Source: an uncultured Synechococcus sp. (lineage in GTDB: Bacteria > Cyanobacteriota > Cyanobacteriia > PCC-6307 > Cyanobiaceae). Taken from it: a stretch of 57,676 bases of DNA. Where the stretch lies: the NCBI GenBank assembly GCA_913050565.1, contig CAJWZW010000004.1:1-57676 (forward strand), read 5' to 3'. A model generated the notes under the pieces. The model was not told the origin of the DNA. It saw nothing but the letters and a program-made list of their open reading frames with translations, and made no database searches. Positions 45,534 through 55,200 of this stretch are shown here, piece by piece (within the stretch, counting starts at the first letter, position 1; each line of letters begins with the position of its first letter). The position numbers were made by a program, and so were the translations under genes.

Positions 45534-46189
45534 CACTTACCTCCTTTGGTGGGCTTGGCACCCACACGATTGGCGGGCCGGATGTTCAGAAGAGATCCAG
45601 GCTTGCCAGGAACAGAGCCCTTGACCACGAGCAGGTTGCGGTCGCTGTCCACCTTGAGGATCGTGAGGGCCCTCGTGGTGATTTTCTTGCCGCCGTAGCG
45701 ACCAGCCATTCGCTTGCCGGGGTAGATCCGACCAGGTGTGGTGCCGGCGCCGGTTGAACCGGGCTCACGATGGTTCTTCGAGCCGTGGGTCATCGGACCT
45801 CGGCTGAAGCCATGACGCTTTTGATAACCGGCGAAGCCACGACCCATGGTGTCGCCGCTGACGTCAACCTTCTGGCCTGCCTCGAAATCACCCACGGTGA
45901 TTGCGCCACCCAGCTCGAGACCCTTCAGGTCGTCGACGCGATATTCACGCAGGTGGCGGAGGATCCCCTCGCCGGATTTGGCGAGGTGACCCTTGGCGGG
46001 CTTGTTGATCAGCTTTTCGCGTGTTTCGCCAAAACCGATCTGCACGGCTTCATAGCCGTCAGTTTCAGTGGTCTTGAGTTGGGTAATTCGGCAAGGCCCC
46101 GCCTCGATCAAAGTGACCGGGACGGCTTTGCCTTGCTCGTCGAAGAACTGGGACATACCCAGTTTCTTCCCAAGGATGCCGATGGACAT
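45533..46189 (-). CDS. rplC: 50S ribosomal protein L3
   Basis: [33 protein letters not shown]...; start corrected to 46189. Confidence 0.98.
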   Translation of the reverse strand: MSIGILGKKLGMSQFFDEQGKAVPVTLIEAGPCRITQLKTTETDGYEAVQIGFGETREKLINKPAKGHLAKSGEGILRHLREYRVDDLKGLELGGAITVGDFEAGQKVDVSGDTMGRGFAGYQKRHGFSRGPMTHGSKNHREPGSTGAGTTPGRIYPGKRMAGRYGGKKITTRALTILKVDSDRNLLVVKGSVPGKPGSLLNIRPANRVGAKPTKGGK

Positions 46190-46586
46190 GGGAGGTAATG
46201 ACGCCAGCGTGGACAACCTCAGCTGTTGCAACTTGACGCTGCTGGAGCTGTGGCCTGAAGGGCGCTGATTGAGATGACGCAGTCATGGCCGAAAGCTTCA
46301 ACGGAAACCGCTGGGGCAATTCGGATTGGGGCTAGCGAGCGAATCAGCTGGCTGGGACTTAATCAACCGGTGAAGGTCGGTAGTTTCCCGGCAATGCAAC
46401 GAATGAAATCGCTGAATTGCACTGGCCTGAAGATCCGGCGCACACGCCGGACCTGCTCTTGGAACTGGAGGCCCGGCTAGCGGACGGGCACAGATCGGCA
46501 GAGCAAACAAAAACCCTACACCACTGCCTTCCGGCTTCCATTCATCCCTGATCAGCTGCCAGACTCATTCCATCTGGACTAATTCC

Positions 46587-47048
46587 ATGCCGCTGCTGCT
46601 TTCAGGTCGGGGTTTCCGCCGTGAACTGGAATCCGCAGGTGTCATGGCAGTCCATGCTCCCCTTGAGGGCGGCGCAGAGACGCGCCTGCTGAGGCGACTG
46701 CGTGCCGCTGGGTACCGCACTCAGATCACCTCAGCACGCGGTTTCGGAGATCCGGAGGTGTTTCTGTTGCAGAAACACGGCGTGCGCCCTCCACACCTTG
46801 GACATCAAAGCGTTGGACGTGGTGCGGCGGTTGGAGAGGTGCAGGAAGTCATGCCTCAGCTTGGAGAGATTCTGCTTGGAAACAAGCCGGTCGTTCTCTG
46901 GCTGATCGAGGGGCAGGTGCTGTCTCGATCGGAATTGCTGTCCCTCTGCGACCTTTGCCGGCGTGAGCCGCGCTTGAAGATTGTGGTGGAAATGGGTGGT
47001 GCGCGCAGCCTGCGCTGGCAGCCGATGACACGGCTGCTGGGAGCCTGA
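46587..47048 (+). CDS. ndhN: NAD(P)H-quinone oxidoreductase subunit N
   Basis: [43 protein letters not shown]...[22 protein letters not shown]. Confidence 0.92.
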   Translation: MPLLLSGRGFRRELESAGVMAVHAPLEGGAETRLLRRLRAAGYRTQITSARGFGDPEVFLLQKHGVRPPHLGHQSVGRGAAVGEVQEVMPQLGEILLGNKPVVLWLIEGQVLSRSELLSLCDLCRREPRLKIVVEMGGARSLRWQPMTRLLGA

Positions 47049-48094
47049 CCACCTGTCTTCTGCCGGTCACCGGTTCACAGACCGCCGGTGATGAAGCCCT
47101 CGGGGAGGGGCGTTGGGTCAAATTGATCTGTGGGGCCAGTAATCAGGATTTGGCTGCGGTTGCAGACCTTTGTGCCCTGTATGCCGTGGCCGGCGTTCAG
47201 TGTGTCGACGTGGCAGCCGACGCCGCTGTCGTCAATGCTGCTCGCACCGGTCTCAGCTGGGCCCGGGAACGCACTGGTCACTCCCCCTGGTTGATGGTCA
47301 GCGTCAGCGATGGACGTGATGCCCATTTTCGTAAGGCTGTCTTTGACCCGTCCCGTTGCCCACCTGATTGCGCGCGCCCCTGCGAGAGGGTCTGCCCGGC
47401 TGATGCCATTCATGCCGGTCCTGGTGTCGACCCCAACCGTTGCTACGGCTGTGGGCGCTGTTTGCCGGCCTGCCCCCTTGGCCTGATTGAAACCTCCGAT
47501 CACCGAGTGGGGCTCGACAACCTCGCCCTTCTGCTGGCCGAGCTCCAACCCGATGCGATTGAGGTTCATACCGCACCTGGGCGTGAGCAGGACTTTGATC
47601 GCACGCTTGAGCAGGTTGCAGCTGCCTCGATTCCTCTGCGCAGGCTGGCGGTCAGCTGCGGTCTTGAGGGGCATGGTCTTCGCTCCGAAGATCTGGTCAC
47701 GGAGCTGTGGGGTCGCCATGAGGCCCTGCGCAAGCATGGTTTTCGACCTCTCTGGCAGCTGGATGGACGTCCGATGAGCGGCGATGTCGGTGCAGGCACG
47801 GCCCGTGCGGCACTGCGGCTCTGGCAGCAGGTGCGGACCAGCGCACCTCCGGGGCCGTTGCAGCTGGCGGGAGGCACCAATGGCGCGACGATTGGTTTGC
47901 TGGACGGCCTGGGGCTGCCGCGTTCCAGTGGTCCTGCAGGCGTCGCCTTTGGTGGCATGGCCCGTTCGATCGTGCAACCTCTTCTGCAGGAGGCGGAATG
48001 CCGCCGGACCACCCTGCGTGACTGGCCCTTCGGCTGGGAGCAGGCCCTGGCGCTGGCCCGTGATCTTGTCATCCCCTGGCTTTCACGCCCCTGA
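47045..48094 (+). CDS. ldpA: LdpA-like Fe-S protein (circadian input-type, 4Fe-4S motifs)
   Basis: Two ferredoxin-like Cys clusters ([32 protein letters not shown]); extended N-terminus ...[14 protein letters not shown]; start uncertain (CTG 47045 or TTG 47123). Confidence 0.78.
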   Translation: MTTCLLPVTGSQTAGDEALGEGRWVKLICGASNQDLAAVADLCALYAVAGVQCVDVAADAAVVNAARTGLSWARERTGHSPWLMVSVSDGRDAHFRKAVFDPSRCPPDCARPCERVCPADAIHAGPGVDPNRCYGCGRCLPACPLGLIETSDHRVGLDNLALLLAELQPDAIEVHTAPGREQDFDRTLEQVAAASIPLRRLAVSCGLEGHGLRSEDLVTELWGRHEALRKHGFRPLWQLDGRPMSGDVGAGTARAALRLWQQVRTSAPPGPLQLAGGTNGATIGLLDGLGLPRSSGPAGVAFGGMARSIVQPLLQEAECRRTTLRDWPFGWEQALALARDLVIPWLSRP

Positions 48095-48163
48095 CGGTCC
48101 CGATTGGGGACTCAATCCTGCTAGAAGGCGTTTAGGTCCTGATGAGCACTGGGAGCCTGGGCC

Positions 48164-49798
48164 ATGAGTACCGAGCGCATCACCGATGATCTGCAGCGGC
48201 TGCTCGCGTTGTTGCCCACCGCAGTTCAGGAAGCTCTTGCATCCGCTGAACGTCGTGATCAGCTGCTTGAGGTCGTGCTCGATCTCGGTCGGATTCCGGA
48301 AGCGCGCTATCCAGGTCGCTCGGTTGAACTTGGTGGCCGCTGCCTGGAGCGCAACGATCTCGAAGAGATGGTGAGCAGGATCGGCCAGTTCGGTGCTGAT
48401 AATCGTGCCGGCATCGAGCGAACACTCCATCGCATCAGCGCCGTCCGTAATCGCAGCGGTGATGTGGTCGGCCTCACCTGTCGCGTTGGACGCGCCGTTT
48501 TCGGAACAGTCGCCATCGTTCGTGATCTGCTCGACAGCGGTGAGTCACTGCTGCTGATGGGACGCCCCGGTGTGGGCAAGACCACAGCTCTTAGGGAAAT
48601 TGCCCGTGTGTTGGCCGATGATCTGCACAAGCGGGTCGTTGTGATCGACACCAGCAATGAAATCGCTGGTGATGGAGACATTCCACATCCTGCAATCGGT
48701 CGTGCCAGGCGCATGCAGGTGGCCAGGCCCGAACTTCAGCACCAGGTGATGATCGAGGCGGTTGAAAATCACATGCCCGAAGTCATCGTGATCGATGAGA
48801 TCGGCACTGAGCTGGAAGCTCAGGCGGCACGCACGATCGCCGAGAGGGGAGTGATGCTTGTGGCCACCGCCCACGGCAATGCACTCGCCAATCTGATCAA
48901 GAATCCGACACTGTGCGATCTGGTGGGGGGGATTGAGTCCGTCACCCTTGGCGACGATGAGGCACGCCGGCGCCGAACGCAGAAAACGGTTCTGGAGCGT
49001 GCTGCTGAACCCACCTTCCCGCTCGCTGTGGAGATGCACAGCCGCCATCGCTGGGCAGTTCACGACGATGTCGGGCGCACGGTGGATCTGTTGCTGCGTG
49101 GACAAAGCCCCAGGCCTCAGCAGCGCGAACTGATGGCGGACGGCGGCGTCAGGCTTGTCGACCCAGAGCCTTCAACGCCGCAGCCTCCTCAGCGGCGGCC
49201 TGCCCTGGCCGTTGTTCCTTTGCCCGATCCCAGGCGTTCCGTTCCCAGGGACGATGCTCCCGAAAAGTCCGCCGTTGATGAGTCACCGCGTGAGCTGAAG
49301 CTGCAGGTGCTCTGTTGTGGACTCAGTCAGCAGCGACTCGAAGAAGCTGTCCGCTGCCATGGTTGGCCTGTCAGTGCTGTTGACGATCTGGCGTGTGCGG
49401 ATGTGCTGCTGAGCGTGCGTCGAGGGTTAGGACGCCAGCCCGAGCTTCGCCGACAGGCAAGGGAGGCCGGGGTACCGATTCTTGTGATCAAGTCGGATTC
49501 TCTGGCCCAGGTGGAGCGAGCTCTTGAGCGACTGCTCAACCGCCAGCCTCTGCCCAGACAAGACCAGGAGTCTGAGAGGTCATTCGTTCATCCGGATCGA
49601 GGCGATGCCTTGGCGGCTCTCGAGGAATGCCGTCTTGCAGTCGAGCAGATTGTGATGCCGCAGGGGCGTCCGGTTGAACTTCTACCTCGCAACGAGAACG
49701 TTCTTCAGATGCAGGCAGATCTTGTGGCGCGTTACAGCCTTCAGAGCGATGTCTATGGATCCAGTGATCAGCGCCGGCTCAGGGTCTTCCCGCCATGA
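48164..49798 (+). CDS. Ycf45-like AAA ATPase with C-terminal R3H-like domain
   Basis: Walker A LLLMGRPGVGKTTALREIARVL, SpoIIIAA-like core, C-terminal RPVELLPRNENVLQMQADLVARYSLQSDVYG. Confidence 0.87.
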   Translation: MSTERITDDLQRLLALLPTAVQEALASAERRDQLLEVVLDLGRIPEARYPGRSVELGGRCLERNDLEEMVSRIGQFGADNRAGIERTLHRISAVRNRSGDVVGLTCRVGRAVFGTVAIVRDLLDSGESLLLMGRPGVGKTTALREIARVLADDLHKRVVVIDTSNEIAGDGDIPHPAIGRARRMQVARPELQHQVMIEAVENHMPEVIVIDEIGTELEAQAARTIAERGVMLVATAHGNALANLIKNPTLCDLVGGIESVTLGDDEARRRRTQKTVLERAAEPTFPLAVEMHSRHRWAVHDDVGRTVDLLLRGQSPRPQQRELMADGGVRLVDPEPSTPQPPQRRPALAVVPLPDPRRSVPRDDAPEKSAVDESPRELKLQVLCCGLSQQRLEEAVRCHGWPVSAVDDLACADVLLSVRRGLGRQPELRRQAREAGVPILVIKSDSLAQVERALERLLNRQPLPRQDQESERSFVHPDRGDALAALEECRLAVEQIVMPQGRPVELLPRNENVLQMQADLVARYSLQSDVYGSSDQRRLRVFPP

Positions 49799-49903
49799 TC
49801 TCGCACCTGGATGCTCGGATGGATTGACGAAGGTCACTCCGTTGTGAGTAACTATTTGAACCCCAGAGTTGACCTCCGTAGGGAGTTTCATCACTGGAAT
49901 CAA

Positions 49904-49975
49904 TGGGCCGTCGCCAAGCGGTAAGGCAGCGGGTTTTGGTCTCGCCATTCCTAGGTTCGAATCCTAGCGGCCCAG
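49904..49975 (+). tRNA. tRNA-Gln (anticodon TTG)
   Basis: TGGGCCG/CGGCCCA acceptor, anticodon loop TTTTGGT, GGTTCGAATCC T arm. Confidence 0.95.
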
Positions 49976-49991
49976 TTTTTCTTGATCCTCA

Positions 49992-50756
49992 GTGCGGTCA
50001 CCCAGTCTGCTGGTCTTCGATTTTGACGGCGTGATTGTGGATGGGATGAACGAGTACTGGTGGAGTGCTCGTCGTGCCTGCCTGCAGCTCAATCCCGCTG
50101 TCGATCTTCCTGAGTCCACACCGCCACAGTTCCGGCAGCTCAGGCCCTGGATTCATCACGGTTGGGAGATGGTGCTGAGCGCGGCATTGATTTCCGAGCA
50201 ACGCGGTCCTCTCGATCAGCTCGGGGTCCAGGCATTTGTGCACGACTACACGGCGCAATGCACAGCTGCCCTGGAGCGTTTCGGCTGGACTCCTGCCTTG
50301 CTGCAGCAGACCCTTGAGGTGGTGCGGGCCGATGCCGTGCGGACCGATCGGGACTCCTGGCTGGCTCTGCATCAGCCCTATCCGGGAGTGCCTGAGCGTT
50401 TGACTGCTTTTTCGGAAGAGAACATGGCCTGGGCGGTGCTCACCACCAAGGCACGGGATTTCACCGCTGAGCTGCTCGCCTCGATGGGGCTCAAGCCAGA
50501 ACGGCTGGATGGGCATGAGTCGGGATCCAAGCCTGAGGTGCTGCGCCGCCTGGCCTGCGACTGGACACTGGAGGGTTTTGTCGAGGACCGTCGCCCCACC
50601 TTGGAAACCGTTCGAACCACCCCAGGCCTCGAAACCCTGCCCTGCTGGCTGGTCAGCTGGGGCTACCTGAGACCCACGGATGTGACGGACCTCTCCAGTG
50701 GAATTCGCCTATTGAGGCCAGAGCAGTTCGCAGCCCCCTTGGCGGACTGGCCCTGA
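49992..50756 (+). CDS. HAD superfamily hydrolase (phosphatase-like)
   Basis: LLVFDFDGVIVDGMNEYWW nucleophile motif, AVLTTKARDFTAELL, VEDRRPTLE. Confidence 0.82.
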   Translation: MRSPSLLVFDFDGVIVDGMNEYWWSARRACLQLNPAVDLPESTPPQFRQLRPWIHHGWEMVLSAALISEQRGPLDQLGVQAFVHDYTAQCTAALERFGWTPALLQQTLEVVRADAVRTDRDSWLALHQPYPGVPERLTAFSEENMAWAVLTTKARDFTAELLASMGLKPERLDGHESGSKPEVLRRLACDWTLEGFVEDRRPTLETVRTTPGLETLPCWLVSWGYLRPTDVTDLSSGIRLLRPEQFAAPLADWP

Positions 50757-50765
50757 TTCGATAAC

Positions 50766-50777
50766 GTACATCTGTAC
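50766..50777. promoter_or_regulatory. Candidate LexA (SOS) box upstream of recA
   Basis: GTACATCTGTAC, close to the published cyanobacterial RGTACNNNDGTWCB consensus, 131 bp before the recA ATG. Confidence 0.6.
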
Positions 50778-50908
50778 TACGTGAGACGGATGGCCTGGAT
50801 CGGGGCACTGGATGATCTGTCCGGTCTCTGATCCCACCGAGGCGTCGGTTCATCCGCCGTCCCGATCAGCTGCCTGCGGCGTTCTTCTGCTCCTTAACTG
50901 TTTCAGCC

Positions 50909-52051
50909 ATGCCAGCCGACGTGAAAGCCTCCCAGTCCTCCGGCGGAGATGTCCGCCCCGGTGAGCGCGATAAAGCGCTCAATCTCGTGCTCGGTCAGAT
51001 CGAGCGCAACTTCGGCAAGGGTTCGATCATGCGTCTCGGGGACGCATCCAGGATGAGGGTGGAAACCATTTCCACTGGAGCTCTCACCCTTGATCTCGCC
51101 CTCGGTGGTGGGTATCCCAAGGGACGAGTCGTTGAGGTCTACGGGCCCGAAAGTTCCGGTAAGACCACGTTGACCTTGCATGCCATCGCCGAGGTTCAGC
51201 GCAATGGAGGCGTCGCGGCCTTTGTTGATGCCGAGCATGCACTCGACCCGGTTTATGCCGCATCGCTGGGAGTGGATGTGGAAAACCTGCTGGTTTCTCA
51301 GCCGGACACCGGCGAGATGGCGCTGGAAATCGTGGACCAGTTGGTCCGCTCTGCGGCTGTCGACATCGTGGTGGTTGACTCTGTCGCCGCTCTGACGCCC
51401 CGTGCTGAGATCGAAGGTGAGATGGGCGACCTTGCCGTGGGCAGTCAGGCCCGTCTGATGAGCCAGGCGATGCGCAAGATCACAGGCAATATCGGCAAGT
51501 CCGGTTGCACGGTGATTTTCCTCAACCAACTGCGTCTCAAGATTGGTGTCACCTACGGCAACCCAGAAACCACCACCGGTGGTAACGCTCTCAAGTTTTA
51601 CGCCTCGGTGCGTCTTGATATCCGCCGTATTCAGACGCTCAAGCGCGGTACTGAGGAATATGGCATCCGCGCCAAGGTGAAGGTGGCCAAAAACAAAGTG
51701 GCTCCTCCCTTCCGCATCGCGGAATTCGACATCCTCTTTGGTCGTGGGATCAGCACGCTGGGTTGTCTGCTTGATCTGGCGGAGGAGACGGGTGTCGTGA
51801 CTCGCAAGGGTGCCTGGTACAGCTATGAGGGCGACAACATCGGTCAGGGTCGTGACAACACCATTGGTTGGCTGGAGCAAAATTCGGAGGCCAAGGATGC
51901 CATTGAGGTTTTGGTGCGTCAGAAGCTGACGGAGGGTTCGGAAGTCACGTCCAACTCCATGCGTCCTCTTGCTGCTGCGGCACGCTCGGCTGCTGCCAAG
52001 CCTCTCGCCAAGTCCGCTGAGGTTGCTGCGCCGTCGAAGGACGCAGCCTGA
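50909..52051 (+). CDS. recA: Recombinase A
   Basis: [10 protein letters not shown]...[20 protein letters not shown]...[32 protein letters not shown]. Confidence 0.99.
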   Translation: MPADVKASQSSGGDVRPGERDKALNLVLGQIERNFGKGSIMRLGDASRMRVETISTGALTLDLALGGGYPKGRVVEVYGPESSGKTTLTLHAIAEVQRNGGVAAFVDAEHALDPVYAASLGVDVENLLVSQPDTGEMALEIVDQLVRSAAVDIVVVDSVAALTPRAEIEGEMGDLAVGSQARLMSQAMRKITGNIGKSGCTVIFLNQLRLKIGVTYGNPETTTGGNALKFYASVRLDIRRIQTLKRGTEEYGIRAKVKVAKNKVAPPFRIAEFDILFGRGISTLGCLLDLAEETGVVTRKGAWYSYEGDNIGQGRDNTIGWLEQNSEAKDAIEVLVRQKLTEGSEVTSNSMRPLAAAARSAAAKPLAKSAEVAAPSKDAA

Positions 52052-52396
52052 TTAGCCCTGCTTGAGCTGTGAGGAGCTGCATTCGCTGCGGCTTCTCTGC
52101 AGGTTCCCTGTGATGCGCTGAAGTTCCTGAATGGCTTCAGCGCCTTCGAATTTCACCAGTTCGCGGCCGTTGCGGGATTCGACCCAGCTGATGCCGAAGT
52201 CAGAGACCAGAAAGCGCACCATATGTTGCTCGCCAAGCTCGGCCATAAATGAGGCTCCACTTCCGTGCTGGCCGTCATCGCAGACGTAGCAGGTTGCTGT
52301 GATGCCCTGTTTGCTGAGATTTGTCGCCAGAGCCTGAAGGCTCATGACCAGATCTTGGACGACCGAGCGGTACTGCTCGGCAAGTCGGAGGAACAC
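52052..52396 (-). CDS. DUF1815 family protein (probable GTG start)
   Basis: VFLRLAEQYRSVVQDLVMSLQALATNLSKQGITATCYVCDDG. Confidence 0.75.
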   Translation of the reverse strand: MFLRLAEQYRSVVQDLVMSLQALATNLSKQGITATCYVCDDGQHGSGASFMAELGEQHMVRFLVSDFGISWVESRNGRELVKFEGAEAIQELQRITGNLQRSRSECSSSQLKQG

Positions 52397-52471
52397 GCAG
52401 AACACCACCCAGGTGCATATGAGCCTAAAGGTTTTCTTCCGAATTCAGGGCTGAGGTGAGCTTTCGCGGTT

Positions 52472-52711
52472 TTATGGGCTGTCGGCAAGTGTCCAGAATC
52501 CGGCGGCAGGCCCGATGAAGCGCACCACCACCCAGAACAGCACCAGGGCTGCGATGCCGATCCAGGCGCCTCGTGTGGTGATGGACACGAATTGCGTGGC
52601 CTGCGCTCGAGTCAGCGGTAACCAGGCGATAAATCGCTCAGCGTCCTTGGGATCGGGCTTGCTCTGGCGAGGTGGCAGTCCCTGACTGGCACGGCGTCGT
52701 GCTTCTCCCAT
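52472..52711 (-). CDS. DUF2839 family small membrane protein
   Basis: MGEARRRASQGLPPRQSKPDPKDAERFIAWLPLTRAQATQFVSITTRGAWIGIAALVLFWVVVRFIGPAAGFW. Confidence 0.75.
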   Translation of the reverse strand: MGEARRRASQGLPPRQSKPDPKDAERFIAWLPLTRAQATQFVSITTRGAWIGIAALVLFWVVVRFIGPAAGFWTLADSP

Positions 52712-52751
52712 CTCAGGCCTCACAAGCTGTTGGTCAGCCTAGAAGTGAATG

Positions 52752-54194
52752 TCAGTCTGGCCGAAGTCTCTGCAACGAGTCCCAGGGTTCCAGCGCACGC
52801 AGCACCTGCTCTCCCCAGCTGCGTCCTCGGACCCGTCCGTCAAGGATGGCCAGCCGACCACCGCTGCGTCTGAGCGAGGCAATAGCAGGGATCAAAATGG
52901 CCAGTGCTTCGGGGAGCAGAAGCGTGCGAAACCAATCACGCCTCTGGCGCTTCAGCAACTCCACACGGGCTGCGGTCAGAGGGTCCTCCAGGCTGGCGAT
53001 CGGCAGCATGGCTGCAATCAGCTGTTCCGGGTCCGGAAGCAGATGCTGATGACTCAACCACCAGTTCCAGCTGCAGCAGATCACTCCGTTTGACTCCGGT
53101 GCGGTGCTTTCCAACGTGACCCTGCTGCCGAATTCCGCTGCAAGCTCGCTGCAGAGACGCTGACGCATGCAGGGCGCATCCACCAGGACTGCGGTTAATC
53201 CCGTTCGGCCAAGGATCAGGCGTCGGCTCTGCTCCAGAAGATGGCCGGCGAAAATTTCAGTGTTTGGCAGTGGCTGACGCCTCGGCAGATAGATCGGCAA
53301 TGGCTCTCCACGCGGTGCATCGCGTAGATCGATTCGCAGCTCATCGCTGTCGATGCTCGGCTCTTCGCCATGACGTCGACAGCCTCCATCTGCGTGGATC
53401 AATGTCCAGGGATGCTTCAGGAAGAGCGATTCCAGCGTGATCAGTGGTTCAAGCGGTTGCAACTGCCAGCTCCACTGCAGGGTGTTCGAATCCACGCGAG
53501 CCCAGCTGGCCCAAGATGACCTGTCCATGGACATCAGCTGGCACCAGGGTTCTGGTGTTGAACCCAGCAGCTGCAGAAGATCGCGAACCCGGGTCAGAGC
53601 GCTCTCGGGCATGGCGAGGTCGCGGTTCGTTCCGCCACCAAGGGCGACAAGCTGGCGGCTCAGGCGTTCATGCAGATCCAGCAAACCCTCTCCTGCGGAG
53701 GGAAATGCTGCTCGCAGTTCCTCCCAGTGACAGGATTCGATGTTCACGGTCATGGCCCGTCGCAGACGGTCTTGAAGCCACTCCGCCTCGGGAACAACAA
53801 GATGATCGTCAGGACGGAGCTGTCCGCGGCGATGGACATCCAGAAGCTGTTGGGGTGTCAACAGCCAGATCTGGTCTCCAGGCGGGGGATCAAAGCCTGT
53901 CCAGCATCCCAGCTTTAATCCGCTCTCCAGCAGACGCGGCCGTTCAACATGCAGCAACCGCTGGTGTTGAGTCGGGTCGAGAACCAGCACGGTGTGATTG
54001 CTGCGCAGGCTGAGCGGCACCAGCAGGGCTAGCCACCAACGGTCGCTGCTGCCCGCAGACAGCTGGATTCTGGTTCGATCCTGGCGTCGCAGACTTCGGC
54101 CTACCAGGCGACTCAGGGTCAGTTGGTGCTCCCATTGGCCCGCTTCTCCCCGAAGCAGGTGCTTGAGCTGCTGATGGGCCTGGACTTCCAGCAT
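52752..54194 (-). CDS. DinG/Rad3-like helicase-related protein with degenerate catalytic motifs
   Basis: C-terminus DWFRTLLLPEALAILIPAIASLRRSGGRLAILDGRVRGRSWGEQVLRAL resembles DinG helicase C-domain; no Walker A, DEAH or QxxGR found. Confidence 0.6.
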   Translation of the reverse strand: MLEVQAHQQLKHLLRGEAGQWEHQLTLSRLVGRSLRRQDRTRIQLSAGSSDRWWLALLVPLSLRSNHTVLVLDPTQHQRLLHVERPRLLESGLKLGCWTGFDPPPGDQIWLLTPQQLLDVHRRGQLRPDDHLVVPEAEWLQDRLRRAMTVNIESCHWEELRAAFPSAGEGLLDLHERLSRQLVALGGGTNRDLAMPESALTRVRDLLQLLGSTPEPWCQLMSMDRSSWASWARVDSNTLQWSWQLQPLEPLITLESLFLKHPWTLIHADGGCRRHGEEPSIDSDELRIDLRDAPRGEPLPIYLPRRQPLPNTEIFAGHLLEQSRRLILGRTGLTAVLVDAPCMRQRLCSELAAEFGSRVTLESTAPESNGVICCSWNWWLSHQHLLPDPEQLIAAMLPIASLEDPLTAARVELLKRQRRDWFRTLLLPEALAILIPAIASLRRSGGRLAILDGRVRGRSWGEQVLRALEPWDSLQRLRPD

Positions 54195-54270
54195 TCAAAA
54201 AGCCTAAGAACCGCCGGGCCCCTCATCGGTTCAGGCTGAGCTGTTCCGATCCCTGCACAAGTCGAGCAAC

Positions 54271-55200
54271 ATGGGCTGGATGTGGACAGCAGTGATGGAT
54301 CAGGAGCGGATCGCAGAACTCGCTGGTGTCAGCAGGGTCGGTGTTGTGGGTCTTGGCCTGATCGGTGGCTCGATCGGGCTGGATCTGCGTGCTCTTGGGG
54401 TGAGCGTTCAGGGCCTCGTGCATCGCGACAGCACAGCGGAGCGTGCCCTTCAGCGCGGGCTTGTCGATACTGTCAGCTGCGACCCTGCCTGCCTCGCGGG
54501 ATGTGATCTTGTCGTGCTGGCATTGCCGCTCGAGGCCTTGCTGCAGCCGCAAGATGCGCTGCTTCAAGCCCTGCCGTCTGAGGCCGTCGTCACGGATGTG
54601 GGGTCGGTGAAGGGAGCCGTCCTCGATGTCTGGAGAGATCGCCATCCCCGCTTCGTGGCGTCTCACCCCATGGCAGGGACTGCGGAGTCAGGGGTGGACT
54701 CCGGTTGCCGTGGTCTGTTCAGAGGACGCGCCTGGGTTGGAACTCCAGAGGCTGAGACAGATCCCGAAGCTCTGACGCAGGTGAGAGCTTTGGCTTGCTC
54801 GCTCGGTGCGCACTGGATCAGTGCGGATCCGTTCATTCATGACCAGGCCGTTGCCCTGATCTCCCATCTGCCCGTGATGGTGAGCGCAGCACTGCTGCGC
54901 GTGCTCGGGGAGGAGCGAGACCCACGCGTGCGCGATCTTGCGCGTCAATTGGCGTCCAGTGGTTTCGCGGATACAACGCGGGTTGGTGGCGGCAATCCAG
55001 CGCTGGGAACGGCAATGGCTTGCCGCAATACCTCTGCATTGCTGAAGTCTCTTGCCGCCTATCGATGGAGCCTCGAACAGCTTGAAGAGGCAATCCTCAA
55101 CGGCCATTGGGCTCAATTGGAGCAGGAGTTGGAAAAGACTCGCGCCTTGCGTCCAGGGTTTCTGGAGCCCCCTTCTGATCCAGTTAGCCCGCAAGCCTGA
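54271..55200 (+). CDS. tyrA: Prephenate/arogenate dehydrogenase
   Basis: VGVVGLGLIGGSIGLDLRALGVSVQGLVHRD...HPMAGTAESG; start may be 54295. Confidence 0.9.
   Translation: MGWMWTAVMDQERIAELAGVSRVGVVGLGLIGGSIGLDLRALGVSVQGLVHRDSTAERALQRGLVDTVSCDPACLAGCDLVVLALPLEALLQPQDALLQALPSEAVVTDVGSVKGAVLDVWRDRHPRFVASHPMAGTAESGVDSGCRGLFRGRAWVGTPEAETDPEALTQVRALACSLGAHWISADPFIHDQAVALISHLPVMVSAALLRVLGEERDPRVRDLARQLASSGFADTTRVGGGNPALGTAMACRNTSALLKSLAAYRWSLEQLEEAILNGHWAQLEQELEKTRALRPGFLEPPSDPVSPQA

Noticed and set aside
30858-46189. Missing rpsJ, rpsN, rpmD and infA in the ribosomal cluster as an anomaly
   Set aside because: To my knowledge cyanobacteria usually place rpsJ after tuf, carry rpsN and infA elsewhere, and lack L30; expected rather than novel.
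47075-47977. 300-aa minus-strand ORF
   Set aside because: Antisense to the LdpA-like gene with its clear Fe-S motifs.
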